Origin: an uncultured Oscillospiraceae bacterium
Lineage (GTDB): Bacteria; Bacillota; Clostridia; Oscillospirales; Oscillospiraceae
Reading direction: 5' to 3'
Length of the DNA stretch: 57,171 nucleotides
Assembly: GCA_934569045.1 (NCBI GenBank)
Contig: CAKTJX010000012.1
Coordinates: 1-57,171, forward strand
Position numbers and translations under genes: made by a program. Positions 15,973-25,112 of this stretch are shown here, piece by piece. Below the pieces are notes generated by a model. It was given only the letters and a program-made list of their open reading frames with translations. It was not told the origin of the DNA and made no database searches. How positions within the stretch are numbered: position 1 is the stretch's first letter; each line of letters begins with the position of its first letter.

Positions 15973-18168
15973 ATGGAAACCTTTCAGGAACACTATGATT
16001 CGATGATGGATACCATCCGCAAGCGGATGCCGGGGGCGGACTTTGCCCTGATCGACAAGGCTGTGGATTACGCCAATAAAAAGCACGCCGCCCAGAAGCG
16101 GAAGGACGGCTCCCCCTACATCATCCACCCCCTGGCCGTGGCCCAGATTGTCACGGAGATTGGCCTGGACATGGACGCCATTCTGGGCGCGCTGCTCCAC
16201 GACTGCATTGAGGACACCGATGCCTCCCACGAAGAGATTGAGAAGCTCTTCGGACCCACCGTTGCTGAGCTGGTGGAGGGCGTTACCAAGCTGACCCGTG
16301 CCAACTTCTCCTCCACGGAACAGGCCCAGATGGAGAATCTGCGGAAAATGTTCATGGCCATGAGCAAGGATATCCGGGTGGTGCTCATCAAGATTGCGGA
16401 CCGGCTCCACAACATCCGCACCATGCAGTACCAGTCCCCCGCCAAGCAGATTGCCAAATGCCAGGAGACCATGGATATCTACGCCCCCCTGGCCCACCGG
16501 CTTGGCATGCAGAAGATCAAGTGGGAGCTGGAGGATACCTCCCTCAAGTATCTGGCCCCCAAGGAATATAATGAAATCATGTCCTACCTCCAGGAGCACA
16601 AGGAGCAGGACGAGAGCTTTATGCGCACCATTCAGGAGAAGATCACCCAGCGCCTGACGGCCATGGGCATCCACAACACCACCTATGGCCGCATCAAGCA
16701 CGTCTACTCCATCTACCGGAAGATGCAGGCCCAGGGCAAGACCATGGACGAGCTGTACGATATCTATGCCTTCCGGGTCATTGTGGACTCCATTCCGGAC
16801 TGCTACAACGTGCTGGGCCATATCCACGATCTGTTTAACCTGATCCCCGGCCGATTCAAGGACTATATCTCCACCCCCAAGCCCAATATGTACCAGAGCC
16901 TGCACACCACCGTCATCGGCTCCCAGGGCATTCCCTTTGAGGTGCAGATCCGCACCTGGGAGATGCACGAGACCGCGGAATACGGCATCGCCGCCCACTG
17001 GAAGTACAAGCAGGGCACCGGCTCAGGCACGGAAAAGGACTTCGAGTGGGTCCGCCGCCTGCTGGAGAGCCAGCAGGATTCCGACGCGGAGGAATACGTC
17101 CAATCCCTGAAAATCGATATGTTCGACGATGAGGTGTTCGTGTTCACCCCCAAGGGGCGCATCGTCTCCCTGCCCTCCGGCTCCACCCCCATTGACTTTG
17201 CCTACGCCATCCATTCCGGCGTGGGCAACGCCATGGTGGGGGCCAAGGTCAACAACCGCATTGCCAACATTGATACCAAGCTGAAAAACGGCGACATTGT
17301 GGAGGTCATCACCTCCAAGAGCGCCAAGGGCCCCAGCCGGGACTGGTTGAACATCTGCCAGAGCAACCAGGCCCGGACCAAGATCAAGCAGTGGTTCAAG
17401 AAGGAGAAGCGGGACGAGAACATCCTCCACGGCAAGGCCTCCTTTGAATCCGAGATGAAGCGGGCGGGCCTGCCCATGAGCGCCCTCACCGAGCCGGAGC
17501 TGGAAAGCCAGCTTCTGCGCAAGCTGGCCTTTGACAACTGGGACGACCTGTACGCCGCCATCGGCTACGGCGGCCTCACCGCGGTGAAGGCCGTGGGCCG
17601 GATTCGGGACGATGTGAACCGCTCCCTGAAGGCCGCCCAGGCCGCGGAGAAGCAGCCCCAGTCCCCCCTGCGGCTGGCCGCTGACTCGGAAGCCGTCCGG
17701 CAGAACCGCCACGCCGTCAACGGCGTCATCGTGGAGGACATCGACTCCTGCATGATCAAATTTGCCAAGTGCTGCACCCCCGTGCCCGGGGATGCCATCG
17801 TGGGCTTCATCACCAAGGGCTTCGGCGTGTCCGTCCACCGGGCGGACTGCCCCAACGCCCAGAACCGGGAGGACCCCCAGCAGGCGGGCCGCTGGGTGCG
17901 GGTCCGCTGGGCCAACCAGGAGGAGCAGCCCTTCGAGACCACCCTGGAGCTGGACTGCATCACCCGGGACGGTCTGGTGCTGGACGTTGCCCAGGCCCTG
18001 ACCACCGCCCGCGTGCGGGTCAAGGAGCTCTCCGGCCGGGATCTTTCCAACGGCCGCAGCACCATCACCATCCGCTTCGAGGTCAAAAACACCGCCGAGC
18101 TCAACGCCATCCGCGGCAAGCTCCTGAACATCCGCGATGTCACCGGCTCGAAGAGAGGCCAAAATTAA
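15973..18168 (+). CDS. rel: Bifunctional (p)ppGpp synthetase/hydrolase
   Basis: 731 residues, the normal length for Rel of Firmicutes. Order: HD hydrolase domain with LLHDCIEDT near residue 74 and IKIADRLHNIRTM; synthetase domain with GRIKHVYSIYRKM near 240 and YISTPKPNMYQSLHT; TGS domain starting VFVFTPKGRIVSLP near 390; a conserved-cysteine segment (KFAKCCTPVPGD) near 600; and a C-terminal ACT domain from about 655. It makes and degrades the stringent-response alarmone on the ribosome. The start ATG at 15973 follows recJ closely, and dtd follows, the common Firmicutes order. Confidence 0.96.
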   Translation: METFQEHYDSMMDTIRKRMPGADFALIDKAVDYANKKHAAQKRKDGSPYIIHPLAVAQIVTEIGLDMDAILGALLHDCIEDTDASHEEIEKLFGPTVAELVEGVTKLTRANFSSTEQAQMENLRKMFMAMSKDIRVVLIKIADRLHNIRTMQYQSPAKQIAKCQETMDIYAPLAHRLGMQKIKWELEDTSLKYLAPKEYNEIMSYLQEHKEQDESFMRTIQEKITQRLTAMGIHNTTYGRIKHVYSIYRKMQAQGKTMDELYDIYAFRVIVDSIPDCYNVLGHIHDLFNLIPGRFKDYISTPKPNMYQSLHTTVIGSQGIPFEVQIRTWEMHETAEYGIAAHWKYKQGTGSGTEKDFEWVRRLLESQQDSDAEEYVQSLKIDMFDDEVFVFTPKGRIVSLPSGSTPIDFAYAIHSGVGNAMVGAKVNNRIANIDTKLKNGDIVEVITSKSAKGPSRDWLNICQSNQARTKIKQWFKKEKRDENILHGKASFESEMKRAGLPMSALTEPELESQLLRKLAFDNWDDLYAAIGYGGLTAVKAVGRIRDDVNRSLKAAQAAEKQPQSPLRLAADSEAVRQNRHAVNGVIVEDIDSCMIKFAKCCTPVPGDAIVGFITKGFGVSVHRADCPNAQNREDPQQAGRWVRVRWANQEEQPFETTLELDCITRDGLVLDVAQALTTARVRVKELSGRDLSNGRSTITIRFEVKNTAELNAIRGKLLNIRDVTGSKRGQN

Positions 18169-18203
18169 ATTGTCAATTGTCAATTCTTCAAAGGAGAACC
18201 ACC

Positions 18204-18671
18204 ATGCGTGCTGTATTAACAAGAGTGAAATACGCCTCTGTCACCATCGATGGGGAAACGGTGGGCAAAATCGGCCCCGGATTTCTGATTCTTCTGGGGG
18301 TCGGCCCGGAGGACAACGAGCAGACCGCCCGTGTTCTGGCAGAAAAGGCCCTGGGGCTGCGGATTTTTGAGGACGAAAACGGGAAAATGAACCTGGGGCT
18401 GGAGGCCATCCAGGGCGAGGTTCTGGTGGTGAGCCAGTTCACCCTCTACGGCAACTGCCGCAAGGGCCGCCGCCCCAGTTTCACTGAGGCCGCGGACCCG
18501 GAACTGGGGAACCGGCTCTATGAGCAGTTCCTGAAGGAATGCGAACGCCTGGGCTATCCTCCCCAGCATGGCCGTTTTGGCGCGGACATGAAGGTGGAAT
18601 CCCTGAACGATGGCCCCATCACCCTGATTCTGGACACAGACCAGCTGATGAACACCCCCAGAAGGAGCTGA
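18204..18671 (+). CDS. dtd: D-aminoacyl-tRNA deacylase
   Basis: 155 residues, full length. The start MRAVLTRVKYASVTIDGETV, the catalytic-site segment VVSQFTLYGNCRKGRRPSF and the trans-acting GADMKVESLNDGPITL (Gly-x-Pro-like gating region) identify DTD, which removes D-amino acids wrongly charged to tRNA. ATG has AAAGGAG upstream. It ends 5 bases before the next gene. Confidence 0.96.
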   Translation: MRAVLTRVKYASVTIDGETVGKIGPGFLILLGVGPEDNEQTARVLAEKALGLRIFEDENGKMNLGLEAIQGEVLVVSQFTLYGNCRKGRRPSFTEAADPELGNRLYEQFLKECERLGYPPQHGRFGADMKVESLNDGPITLILDTDQLMNTPRRS

Positions 18672-18676
18672 AAACC

Positions 18677-19264
18677 ATGCTGAAAATCGACGTTCTCCCC
18701 CTGGGAGACTACCAGACTAACTGCTATATTCTCCATAACGAGGACAGCCGGGACTGCGTGATTCTGGACCCCGGCTATGAGCCGGAGATCATTTCCCGCT
18801 TTCTGGAGGAGAAGGGGCTGACCCTCCGGGCCATCCTGCTGACCCACTGTCACTTTGACCATGTGGGCGCTGTCAAGGATCTGGCCGCCCAGACGGACTG
18901 CCGGGTGTACCTGTGCCAGAAGGACCTGGCCATGCCCCCCATGCTGACAAACGGCCCCCTCTATTACACCGATACCTATGCTGACGGTGACACCGTTACC
19001 CAGGCGGGTATCCCCTTCCGGGTGCTGGAAACCCCGGGCCACACCCCCGGCTCCGTGTGCCTGATCACCGGGGGGAATCTATTCAGCGGCGACACCCTGT
19101 TCGCCGGGTCCTGCGGCAGAACCGATCTGCCGGGGGGCGACAGCCGGGCCATGCGGGACTCCCTGCGCCGTCTGGCCGCCCTGAAAGAGAACTACAACGT
19201 CTACCCCGGCCACGGCAGCGTCAGCACCCTGGACCGGGAAAAGCAGACAAATCCCTATCTATAA
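18677..19264 (+). CDS. MBL-fold metallo-hydrolase (glyoxalase II-like)
   Basis: 195 residues. Metal ligands are evident: THCHFDHVG near residue 60, ETPGHTPGS near 120, FSGDTLFAGSCGRTD near 140 and YPGHGS near 180. This is the compact YqgX-type subgroup of the glyoxalase II family, which hydrolyses thioesters or related compounds; the substrate is not known. The start at ATG 18677 has AAGGAGC nearby. It forms a run with dtd and hemZ. Confidence 0.88.
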   Translation: MLKIDVLPLGDYQTNCYILHNEDSRDCVILDPGYEPEIISRFLEEKGLTLRAILLTHCHFDHVGAVKDLAAQTDCRVYLCQKDLAMPPMLTNGPLYYTDTYADGDTVTQAGIPFRVLETPGHTPGSVCLITGGNLFSGDTLFAGSCGRTDLPGGDSRAMRDSLRRLAALKENYNVYPGHGSVSTLDREKQTNPYL

Positions 19265-19277
19265 AAAGGACAAACCT

Positions 19278-20735
19278 ATGAATCTGACATTATCCGGTCA
19301 CGATGACCGTTATGCCGTGGAGCAGCTGCTGCTCTCCCTGTTCCCGGAGGGGGCAGAGCCGGCGGCGGTGTCCACCCTGCACCGGGGCAAAACCTGGCTC
19401 ACCGCCACGGCGAAAATCACCCTGGACGGCCGCACCGCCACCGCTTCCCGGCGGTTAAGGGCCAGCGAAGAGACCGTGCGGCTCCGCCGCCGGGTTTTGC
19501 AGCAGAGTATGTATCTCGCCGCAGTGCAGCTGCTGCAGGAAACGCCTGCCTGGGGAGCTCTCGCCGGAGTCCGGCCCACCAAGCTTACCACCCGGCACCT
19601 TCTGGAGGGCGGCAGCCCCAAAAGCGCGGAGAAAATGCTGGAAAGCACCTATTTCGTCACCCCCCAGCGCCGCCGTCTGGCGGTGGACTGCTCCCAGTCC
19701 ACCGTGGAGGCCATTCGGAAAACCGAGCCGGGGGACCTCTCCCTCTACATCGGCATTCCCTTTTGCCCCACCCGCTGCGCCTATTGCAGCTTTGTCAGCC
19801 GCACCGTGGGCAAAAAGACCGAGCTGCTGGAGCCCTACCTGGAGGCGCTGCTGAAGGAGATCCGGCTCACCGGAGCGCTGCTTGCCAAGTCTCACTATCA
19901 TATCCGCAGCCTCTACATGGGCGGCGGTACCCCCACCACCCTGTCCGCATCCCAGATGGCCCGGCTGCTGGATGCCATCCATGAAAGCTTCGATTTGAGC
20001 CGATGCCTGGAATTCACCGTAGAGGGCGGGCGGCCCGACACCCTGGACGCGGAGAAGCTGCAAACCATCTTCGCCCACGGGGCAGACCGCATGAGCATCA
20101 ACCCCCAGACCATGGAGGATTCTGTTCTCCGGGCCTGCGGACGGCCCCACAAGGGGGCGGATGTACTCCGGGCCAATGGGGAGGCCGTGGAGGCGGGCTT
20201 CCGGGATATCAACATGGACCTGATTGCCGGTCTGCCCACGGATACGGTGGCTGGCTTCCAGAGGAGCCTGGACGCGGTGGCGGCCCTGAACCCCGCCAAC
20301 ATCACCGTCCACACCCTGGCCCTGAAAAAAGGGGCAGACCTGTTTGAGCGCCGGGAAAACCTGCCGAGCTATCAGGAGGTCACCCAGATGGTGGCCTACG
20401 CGGAAAGCACCCTGCGGGCCCTGGGCTACAAGCCCTATTACCTCTACCGGCAGAAATATATGTCCGGCTCCTTTGAGAATGTGGGCTGGAGCCGGGACGG
20501 GCGGGACTGCCTGTACAACATCTACATGATGGAAGAGGTGCACACCATTCTCTCCCTGGGCGGCGGCGGCATGACCAAGGTCAACCTGCCGGACGGCCAC
20601 CTGACCCGCTTCCACAACCCGAAATTCCCGGAGCAGTACATTACCCAATTTGCGGATGTTTTGAAGCAGAAGCAGGAGATTTTTGACCTGCTGGAAGATA
20701 TCTATGGAAAGGATTTGGAAACTTGGATACACTGA
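19278..20735 (+). CDS. hemZ: HemZ-type radical SAM coproporphyrinogen dehydrogenase
   Basis: 485 residues. The N-terminal 150 residues are the HemZ-specific domain. The radical SAM domain follows with IPFCPTRCAYCSF (CxxxCxxC near residue 162), LYMGGGTPTTLS, and TVEGGRPDTLD. The C-terminus contains QKYMSGSFENVGW and LSLGGGGMTKV. HemZ is annotated as an oxygen-independent coproporphyrinogen III oxidase relative; whether it serves haem synthesis here is unproven since no other haem gene is in view. The 3' end overlaps the next gene by 13 bases. Confidence 0.9.
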   Translation: MNLTLSGHDDRYAVEQLLLSLFPEGAEPAAVSTLHRGKTWLTATAKITLDGRTATASRRLRASEETVRLRRRVLQQSMYLAAVQLLQETPAWGALAGVRPTKLTTRHLLEGGSPKSAEKMLESTYFVTPQRRRLAVDCSQSTVEAIRKTEPGDLSLYIGIPFCPTRCAYCSFVSRTVGKKTELLEPYLEALLKEIRLTGALLAKSHYHIRSLYMGGGTPTTLSASQMARLLDAIHESFDLSRCLEFTVEGGRPDTLDAEKLQTIFAHGADRMSINPQTMEDSVLRACGRPHKGADVLRANGEAVEAGFRDINMDLIAGLPTDTVAGFQRSLDAVAALNPANITVHTLALKKGADLFERRENLPSYQEVTQMVAYAESTLRALGYKPYYLYRQKYMSGSFENVGWSRDGRDCLYNIYMMEEVHTILSLGGGGMTKVNLPDGHLTRFHNPKFPEQYITQFADVLKQKQEIFDLLEDIYGKDLETWIH

Positions 20736-22051
20736 TTACCAACGTCACCGCCGTGACCATGACCCCCGGGGCAGAGGTGCTCTTCGGGGTAAATATCGGC
20801 ATCACGGACGGCAAGATTGAATTCATCTCCAAGAAGGTGCCCCAGGAGCTGCCCCAGACCATCATTGAGGGCACCGGCATGGTGGCCATGCCCGGCCTCA
20901 TCAACTGCCACACCCACCTGGCCACCTCCGTGCTGCGGTGCTTTACGGATGACCTCAGCAACAAGGAGGCTCTGGAAACCCTGCTGCAAAAGGAGGCCAA
21001 AATGGACTCCCGCAGCGCCAAGGCAGCGGCCACGCTGTCCATTGCCGAGTGCCTGCGCTTCGGCGTTACCTCCGTTTCGGACCTGTACTATTACCCCAAC
21101 GCCACCGCCCAGGCTGTGGCGGAGACGGGCATTAAAGCCAACCTGGCCCTGTCCAGCTACCGGTTCATTGACGAGAATGAGGACTTTGACTTTGAAACCG
21201 ATGAGCAGTGCCGGGAGCTGCAAAAAATTGTAGACAGATGGCACGGCTTTGACAATGGCCGGATCAAAATTGACGCGGGCATCTACTCCGAGTATACCGG
21301 CAACTACCGGCTCTGGGAGGCCCTGGCGGGCTACGCCAGCGAGAAGGGCCTGGGGATGCAGCTGCACCTGGCGGAAACCCAGAACGAGGTGGACTCCTGC
21401 CTGGACCGCACGGGCATGACTCCCGGCGAGCTCTTAGACTGCCACCGGCTCTTTGCCGTGCCCGCCACCGCCGCGGGCTGTGCCCACTTGACGCCGGAGG
21501 AGGCCAAGCTCTTAGGGAAAAAGCACGCCTCCGCCGTGGCCCTGCCCCTGTCCGCCGCCAAGAACGGCCAGCGCTGCGCCCCCATTACGGACCTGGTAAA
21601 GGCCGGGATGAACGTGGCCCTGGGCACCGATGGCGCCATTCAGGCGGGGAACCTGGACCTGTTTGAGGTCATGCGGGGTGCCGCCATGTCCGTCCGTGCA
21701 GAAAAGGCGGACCCCTCTGCCCTGCCCAGCTCCGCCGCGCTGATGATGGCCACCTTCTGCGGAGCCCAGGCCCAGGGCCGGAGCCCCGAATGCGGCATGC
21801 TGAAGGAGGGCATGGATGCGGACCTGGTGCTGGTGGACTTCACCGCCCCCCATCTGATGCCCTGCCACAATGTAATCACCGGCCTGGTATACGCTGCCAA
21901 GGGCGGCGATGTTGCCATGACCATGGTGCGGGGCAAGATTCTCTACCAGAACGGCAAGTTCCCCACCATCGATCTGAACGCCGTGATTGAAGAGCTCACC
22001 ACCTACGCCATTCCCAAGCTCTTCGCCAAGGAGGAGAGCGCCAATGGCTGA
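20723..22051 (+). CDS. Amidohydrolase, MtaD-like deaminase
   Basis: 442 residues. Metal-binding motifs of the 5-methylthioadenosine/S-adenosylhomocysteine deaminase group are present: PGLINCHTHLATSVLR near residue 60, QLHLAETQNEV near 215, and NVALGTDGAIQAGNLDLF near 297. The likely reaction is deamination of an adenosine-type nucleoside, but guanine or chlorohydrolase relatives are possible. Start TTG 20723 lies inside the end of hemZ, with AAAGGA upstream; no ATG gives the full N-terminal strand. The next gene begins within its last codons. Confidence 0.85.
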   Translation: MDTLITNVTAVTMTPGAEVLFGVNIGITDGKIEFISKKVPQELPQTIIEGTGMVAMPGLINCHTHLATSVLRCFTDDLSNKEALETLLQKEAKMDSRSAKAAATLSIAECLRFGVTSVSDLYYYPNATAQAVAETGIKANLALSSYRFIDENEDFDFETDEQCRELQKIVDRWHGFDNGRIKIDAGIYSEYTGNYRLWEALAGYASEKGLGMQLHLAETQNEVDSCLDRTGMTPGELLDCHRLFAVPATAAGCAHLTPEEAKLLGKKHASAVALPLSAAKNGQRCAPITDLVKAGMNVALGTDGAIQAGNLDLFEVMRGAAMSVRAEKADPSALPSSAALMMATFCGAQAQGRSPECGMLKEGMDADLVLVDFTAPHLMPCHNVITGLVYAAKGGDVAMTMVRGKILYQNGKFPTIDLNAVIEELTTYAIPKLFAKEESANG

Positions 22052-23642
22052 GCAGCAGCACAAACAGCAGAATTTCCTTCGGGGCACCGCTGTGCTGGCG
22101 CTGGCCACGGCTCTGGTGAAGGTCATCGGCGCTGTCTATAAGATTCCGCTGAACGCCATCATCGGCGAGAAGGGCTTCGGCTACTTCAACACCGCCTATG
22201 AAATCTACAATGTCCTGCTGATGATCTCCACCGCCGGGCTGCCGGTGGCCATGAGCCGGATGATCTCCCAGGCCAATTCCCTGGAAAACTACAACCAGGT
22301 CCGCCGGGTCTATACCACTGCCCGGAGCATCTTCTTAGGCCTGGGCATTGTGGGGAGTCTGCTGATGACGGTCTTCTGCCGTCAGCTGGCCCGGTTCCAG
22401 AATCAGCCCGACGCCTGGGCGGCCATCGGCTTTTTGGGCCCCTGCGTGCTGCTGATCTGCATTATGAGCACCTTCCGGGGCTTCTTCCAGGGCCAGGGCA
22501 ATATGCTGCCCACCTCCGTCTCCCAGGTCATTGAGGCCGTGGTGCGGCTGATTGTCGGCATGACGGCGGCGCTGGTGCTGCTACGTTCCACCGGCTCCGT
22601 GCCTCTGGCCGCCGGAGGCGCGATTCTGGGTGTAACGGCCAGCTGCCTGCTGAGCTCTCTGTACCTGTACATCGTGTTTCAGCGGCACTACAAGGATCTG
22701 CCGGCGTCCCAGGACACCCCGTGGAGCTTCCGGGCCACCGCCAAAGGGCTGCTGGTAATTGCCATCCCCATCACCCTGGGCTCTGCCTGCTTACAGATCA
22801 TTACAGCTCTTGCCAGCAAGATCTATATGGGGCAGCTGCTTGCCTCCGGTGTGACCCAGCAGGCGGCAGACACCATGCGGGGTGTCCACGTCATGACCCA
22901 GACCATTTTCAATATGCCCTGCGCCTTCATCACCCCCATCACCGTGAGCATCATCCCCGCCATTACGGCCCAGATCACCGTTGGGGACCACGCCGCCGCC
23001 CGGAAAACCGAGGAGGCAGCCGCCCGGATTACGGGGCTGGTTTCCATCCCCTGCGCCATTGGCCTGGCGGTGCTGGCACGGCCCATTACCGCCCTGCTTG
23101 GCGGCTATACCGGGGAGCGGCTGGAGCTGGCCACCAAGCTCATGGCCATTCTGGGCGTATGCGTCTTCTTCAACGCCGTGGTGCTGGTGTCCACCGCCAT
23201 TATGCAGGCCCACGGGAATGTGACCCGGCCGGTGATCAACATGGTTCTGGCGGGCTGCCTGCGGCTGATTGCCGTATATGTGCTGTCCGGGAATCCCGCC
23301 ATCGGCATTGTGGGCGCACCCATCAGCAATCTGACCTGCTATATCGTCATCTTCCTGCTGAACCTGCTGTCCATCCGGCAGCTGTTTGAGGATGCCCCCG
23401 CCATTGTGAGCAATGTCCTGCGGCCCCTGCTGTCTGGGCTGCTCATGGGGGCCTTTGCCTACGGCAGCTACCGGCTGCTGCTGACGGCCCACGTCACCAG
23501 CCGTCTGATTCTCTGCGCCCTGCCTGTGGCCGTAGGCGGCATCGTATATGTGGCCGCCATCATCTTCCTGAAGGTTCTGCGCCGGGAGGACTGCCTGCTG
23601 CTGCCCAAGGGTGAGAAGATCGCAAAACTGCTGCATCTATAA
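22044..23642 (+). CDS. SpoVB/MurJ-like polysaccharide flippase
   Basis: 532 residues with about 14 hydrophobic segments, a member of the MOP/oligosaccharidyl-lipid flippase superfamily. The opening FLRGTAVLALATALVKVIGA followed by YKIPLNAIIGEKGFGYFNTA is typical of the SpoVB group, thought to flip lipid-linked precursors for spore cortex synthesis. Start ATG 22044 overlaps the previous gene by 8 bases and has GGAGGAG upstream. SpoVB itself is the best guess given the other sporulation genes, but paralogues exist. Confidence 0.85.
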   Translation: MAEQQHKQQNFLRGTAVLALATALVKVIGAVYKIPLNAIIGEKGFGYFNTAYEIYNVLLMISTAGLPVAMSRMISQANSLENYNQVRRVYTTARSIFLGLGIVGSLLMTVFCRQLARFQNQPDAWAAIGFLGPCVLLICIMSTFRGFFQGQGNMLPTSVSQVIEAVVRLIVGMTAALVLLRSTGSVPLAAGGAILGVTASCLLSSLYLYIVFQRHYKDLPASQDTPWSFRATAKGLLVIAIPITLGSACLQIITALASKIYMGQLLASGVTQQAADTMRGVHVMTQTIFNMPCAFITPITVSIIPAITAQITVGDHAAARKTEEAAARITGLVSIPCAIGLAVLARPITALLGGYTGERLELATKLMAILGVCVFFNAVVLVSTAIMQAHGNVTRPVINMVLAGCLRLIAVYVLSGNPAIGIVGAPISNLTCYIVIFLLNLLSIRQLFEDAPAIVSNVLRPLLSGLLMGAFAYGSYRLLLTAHVTSRLILCALPVAVGGIVYVAAIIFLKVLRREDCLLLPKGEKIAKLLHL

Positions 23643-23650
23643 ATAGGATA

Positions 23651-23694
23651 AAAAAACCGTAGGGACGGTTATTGACCGCTCCTACGGATTTTTC
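23651..23694. terminator. Bidirectional terminator between flippase and pilin genes
   Basis: CCGTAGG (23657-23663) pairs with CCTACGG (23681-23687); further internal pairs (GGACGGTTA/TGACCGCTCC) extend the stem. A tracts precede it and T tracts follow, so it can end both converging units. The core resembles the GTAGGGGCGG repeat found at 38504-38603. Confidence 0.8.
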
Positions 23695-23704
23695 TGTTTT
23701 ACGC

Positions 23705-24331
23705 TTATTTTCCCGTCAGCGTATTTCGCCGGTTCATAAATTTCTCAATTCCCGTCTGCTTCAGAGTTCCCGCCTCAAGCCCGGACGGGTCATTTTGAAA
23801 GCCGGAATAGATGAAGGTGACGTATTTGTCCTGCTTCGGCACATAGGCGTATTCTACCAGATACCAGTCCCAGCCCGTGTCCTTGTTCTTGTCCCGGCTC
23901 TGGCTGCGAATCTGCCCGCCCATGCTCTGCTCCACAATTCTCTGCAAGGTAGCGTTTCCGGCGGACCAGGAGGGTGTGGTCTCCGTGCCAACGGTCACAC
24001 CCTGGTCTGTGCTGCAATACATGGTATAGCCGCTTTTTTTGCCATACGCCCGGGGCCAGCTGTCATTGTCCCGCATCACCAGCACCCACATGCCGATGCC
24101 CTGGGCGCTGGCATCGTTGTTCTTCTCCGGGATGGTTACCTCTCCATCCGCCACCAGAGATGCCAGCACGGACAGCAGAGCCCGGGCGTTTGCCGCGTCA
24201 GAGGCCTTGCGGGCCTTGTCCAGCGTTTTGGAAAAACTGGGGATTGCGATTGCCACAAGAATAGCGATGATTGCCACCACAATCAGCATTTCCAACAGAG
24301 TAAAGCCTTGTTTTTCTCTTTTGATTTTCAT
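23705..24331 (-). CDS. Type IV minor pilin (208 aa)
   Basis: Prepilin leader MKIKREKQG ends in Gly and is followed by FTLLEMLIVVAIIAILVAIA, with the conserved Glu at mature position 5. The rest is a C-terminal globular domain with YTMYCSTDQG and WDWYLVEYAYVP. It is the last gene of the pilus operon and starts in an ATGA overlap with the gene before it. Its helix is the closest of the minor pilins to the major pilin. Expected to be processed by the PilD at 36823-37611. Confidence 0.9.
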   Translation of the reverse strand: MKIKREKQGFTLLEMLIVVAIIAILVAIAIPSFSKTLDKARKASDAANARALLSVLASLVADGEVTIPEKNNDASAQGIGMWVLVMRDNDSWPRAYGKKSGYTMYCSTDQGVTVGTETTPSWSAGNATLQRIVEQSMGGQIRSQSRDKNKDTGWDWYLVEYAYVPKQDKYVTFIYSGFQNDPSGLEAGTLKQTGIEKFMNRRNTLTGK

Positions 24332-24819
24332 ACACCAATTTTACTTCCGACATTCAGTTTTTCCACATCGAATTCATTTTTTGCCAGCTCTGCGCCGGAG
24401 GAATCCGTTACCACGATGGTGACCGTGAAAAGGTCGTCCCGATCGTCCTGCCTTTTTTCCAGGGTCACAGAGGCCTTCATACCTAGGTGATAGGCCTTGC
24501 TGGGCAACAGCTTTTCGTCACCCAGAGTCACCTGGCCGTCCGCATTCTGGTCAAAGGCGCATTTGTCCCCGTAGGTTCGGCTGAAAAAGGCGATTGGCGA
24601 CTGATCCCAGTACACAGCGCCGGAATAGCGCAGTTCGTCGCTGACCAGGTTTGTCAGGGTGGAGCACAGGACCTGGGACTCCGAGGATAGAAGGGATTTT
24701 TTATAATTTTTGACGGCCAGGTTGACCCCTTCCACCATGCCAACGCTCACAAGCAGCATAATCACAATAGTGCACAGCAGCTCCACCAGGGTCAGGCCGG
24801 CCTTTGCTCTGTTTTTCAT
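24328..24819 (-). CDS. Type IV minor pilin (163 aa), PilW-like position
   Basis: Leader MKNRAKAG then LTLVELLCTIVIMLLVSVGM, with Glu at mature position 5. The globular part includes LSSESQVLCSTLTNLVSDEL and FDQNADGQVTLGDE, the latter an EF-hand-like Asp-rich loop (DQNADGQVTLGDE) that could bind calcium. Starts and ends in ATGA overlaps with its neighbours, which implies coupled translation with a fixed ratio of the small pilins. Confidence 0.88.
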   Translation of the reverse strand: MKNRAKAGLTLVELLCTIVIMLLVSVGMVEGVNLAVKNYKKSLLSSESQVLCSTLTNLVSDELRYSGAVYWDQSPIAFFSRTYGDKCAFDQNADGQVTLGDEKLLPSKAYHLGMKASVTLEKRQDDRDDLFTVTIVVTDSSGAELAKNEFDVEKLNVGSKIGV

Positions 24820-25112
24820 GGATTGCCGTTCCCCTCTCCATACCGATAGTACCGGTAGCCATGGTTCGTGGTGGTAATGGTGACGGTGCAGGTTCGTTCC
24901 GAACCGCCGCCGGTGACCGGCGTAACCTTCAGGCTGCCTGCGTCCGCTGTGCCGCCGTATTCAAAGGTCACGTCCGTATCCCGGAGCTTTCGGTTGATCT
25001 TGGCCGCGGTGACAATGGAGGTGGACAGGAACAGCATAATCAGCGTTACCACCAGGATGGAAACCAGGGATTCGAGGATGGTCTCGCCCCGCTTGCATTG
25101 CAGTTTTTTCAT
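24816..25112 (-). CDS. Small pilin-like protein (98 aa), PilV-like
   Basis: Leader MKKLQCKRG then ETILESLVSILVVTLIMLFL. Glu is at mature position 5, but position 1 is Glu and not Phe or Leu, as happens in PilV/GspI-type minor pilins. The globular domain is very short, ending HGYRYYRYGEGNGNP. ATG 25112 lies in the ATGA stop overlap of the gene before it. An in-frame upstream start would lie inside that gene and lacks a binding site. Confidence 0.82.
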   Translation of the reverse strand: MKKLQCKRGETILESLVSILVVTLIMLFLSTSIVTAAKINRKLRDTDVTFEYGGTADAGSLKVTPVTGGGSERTCTVTITTTNHGYRYYRYGEGNGNP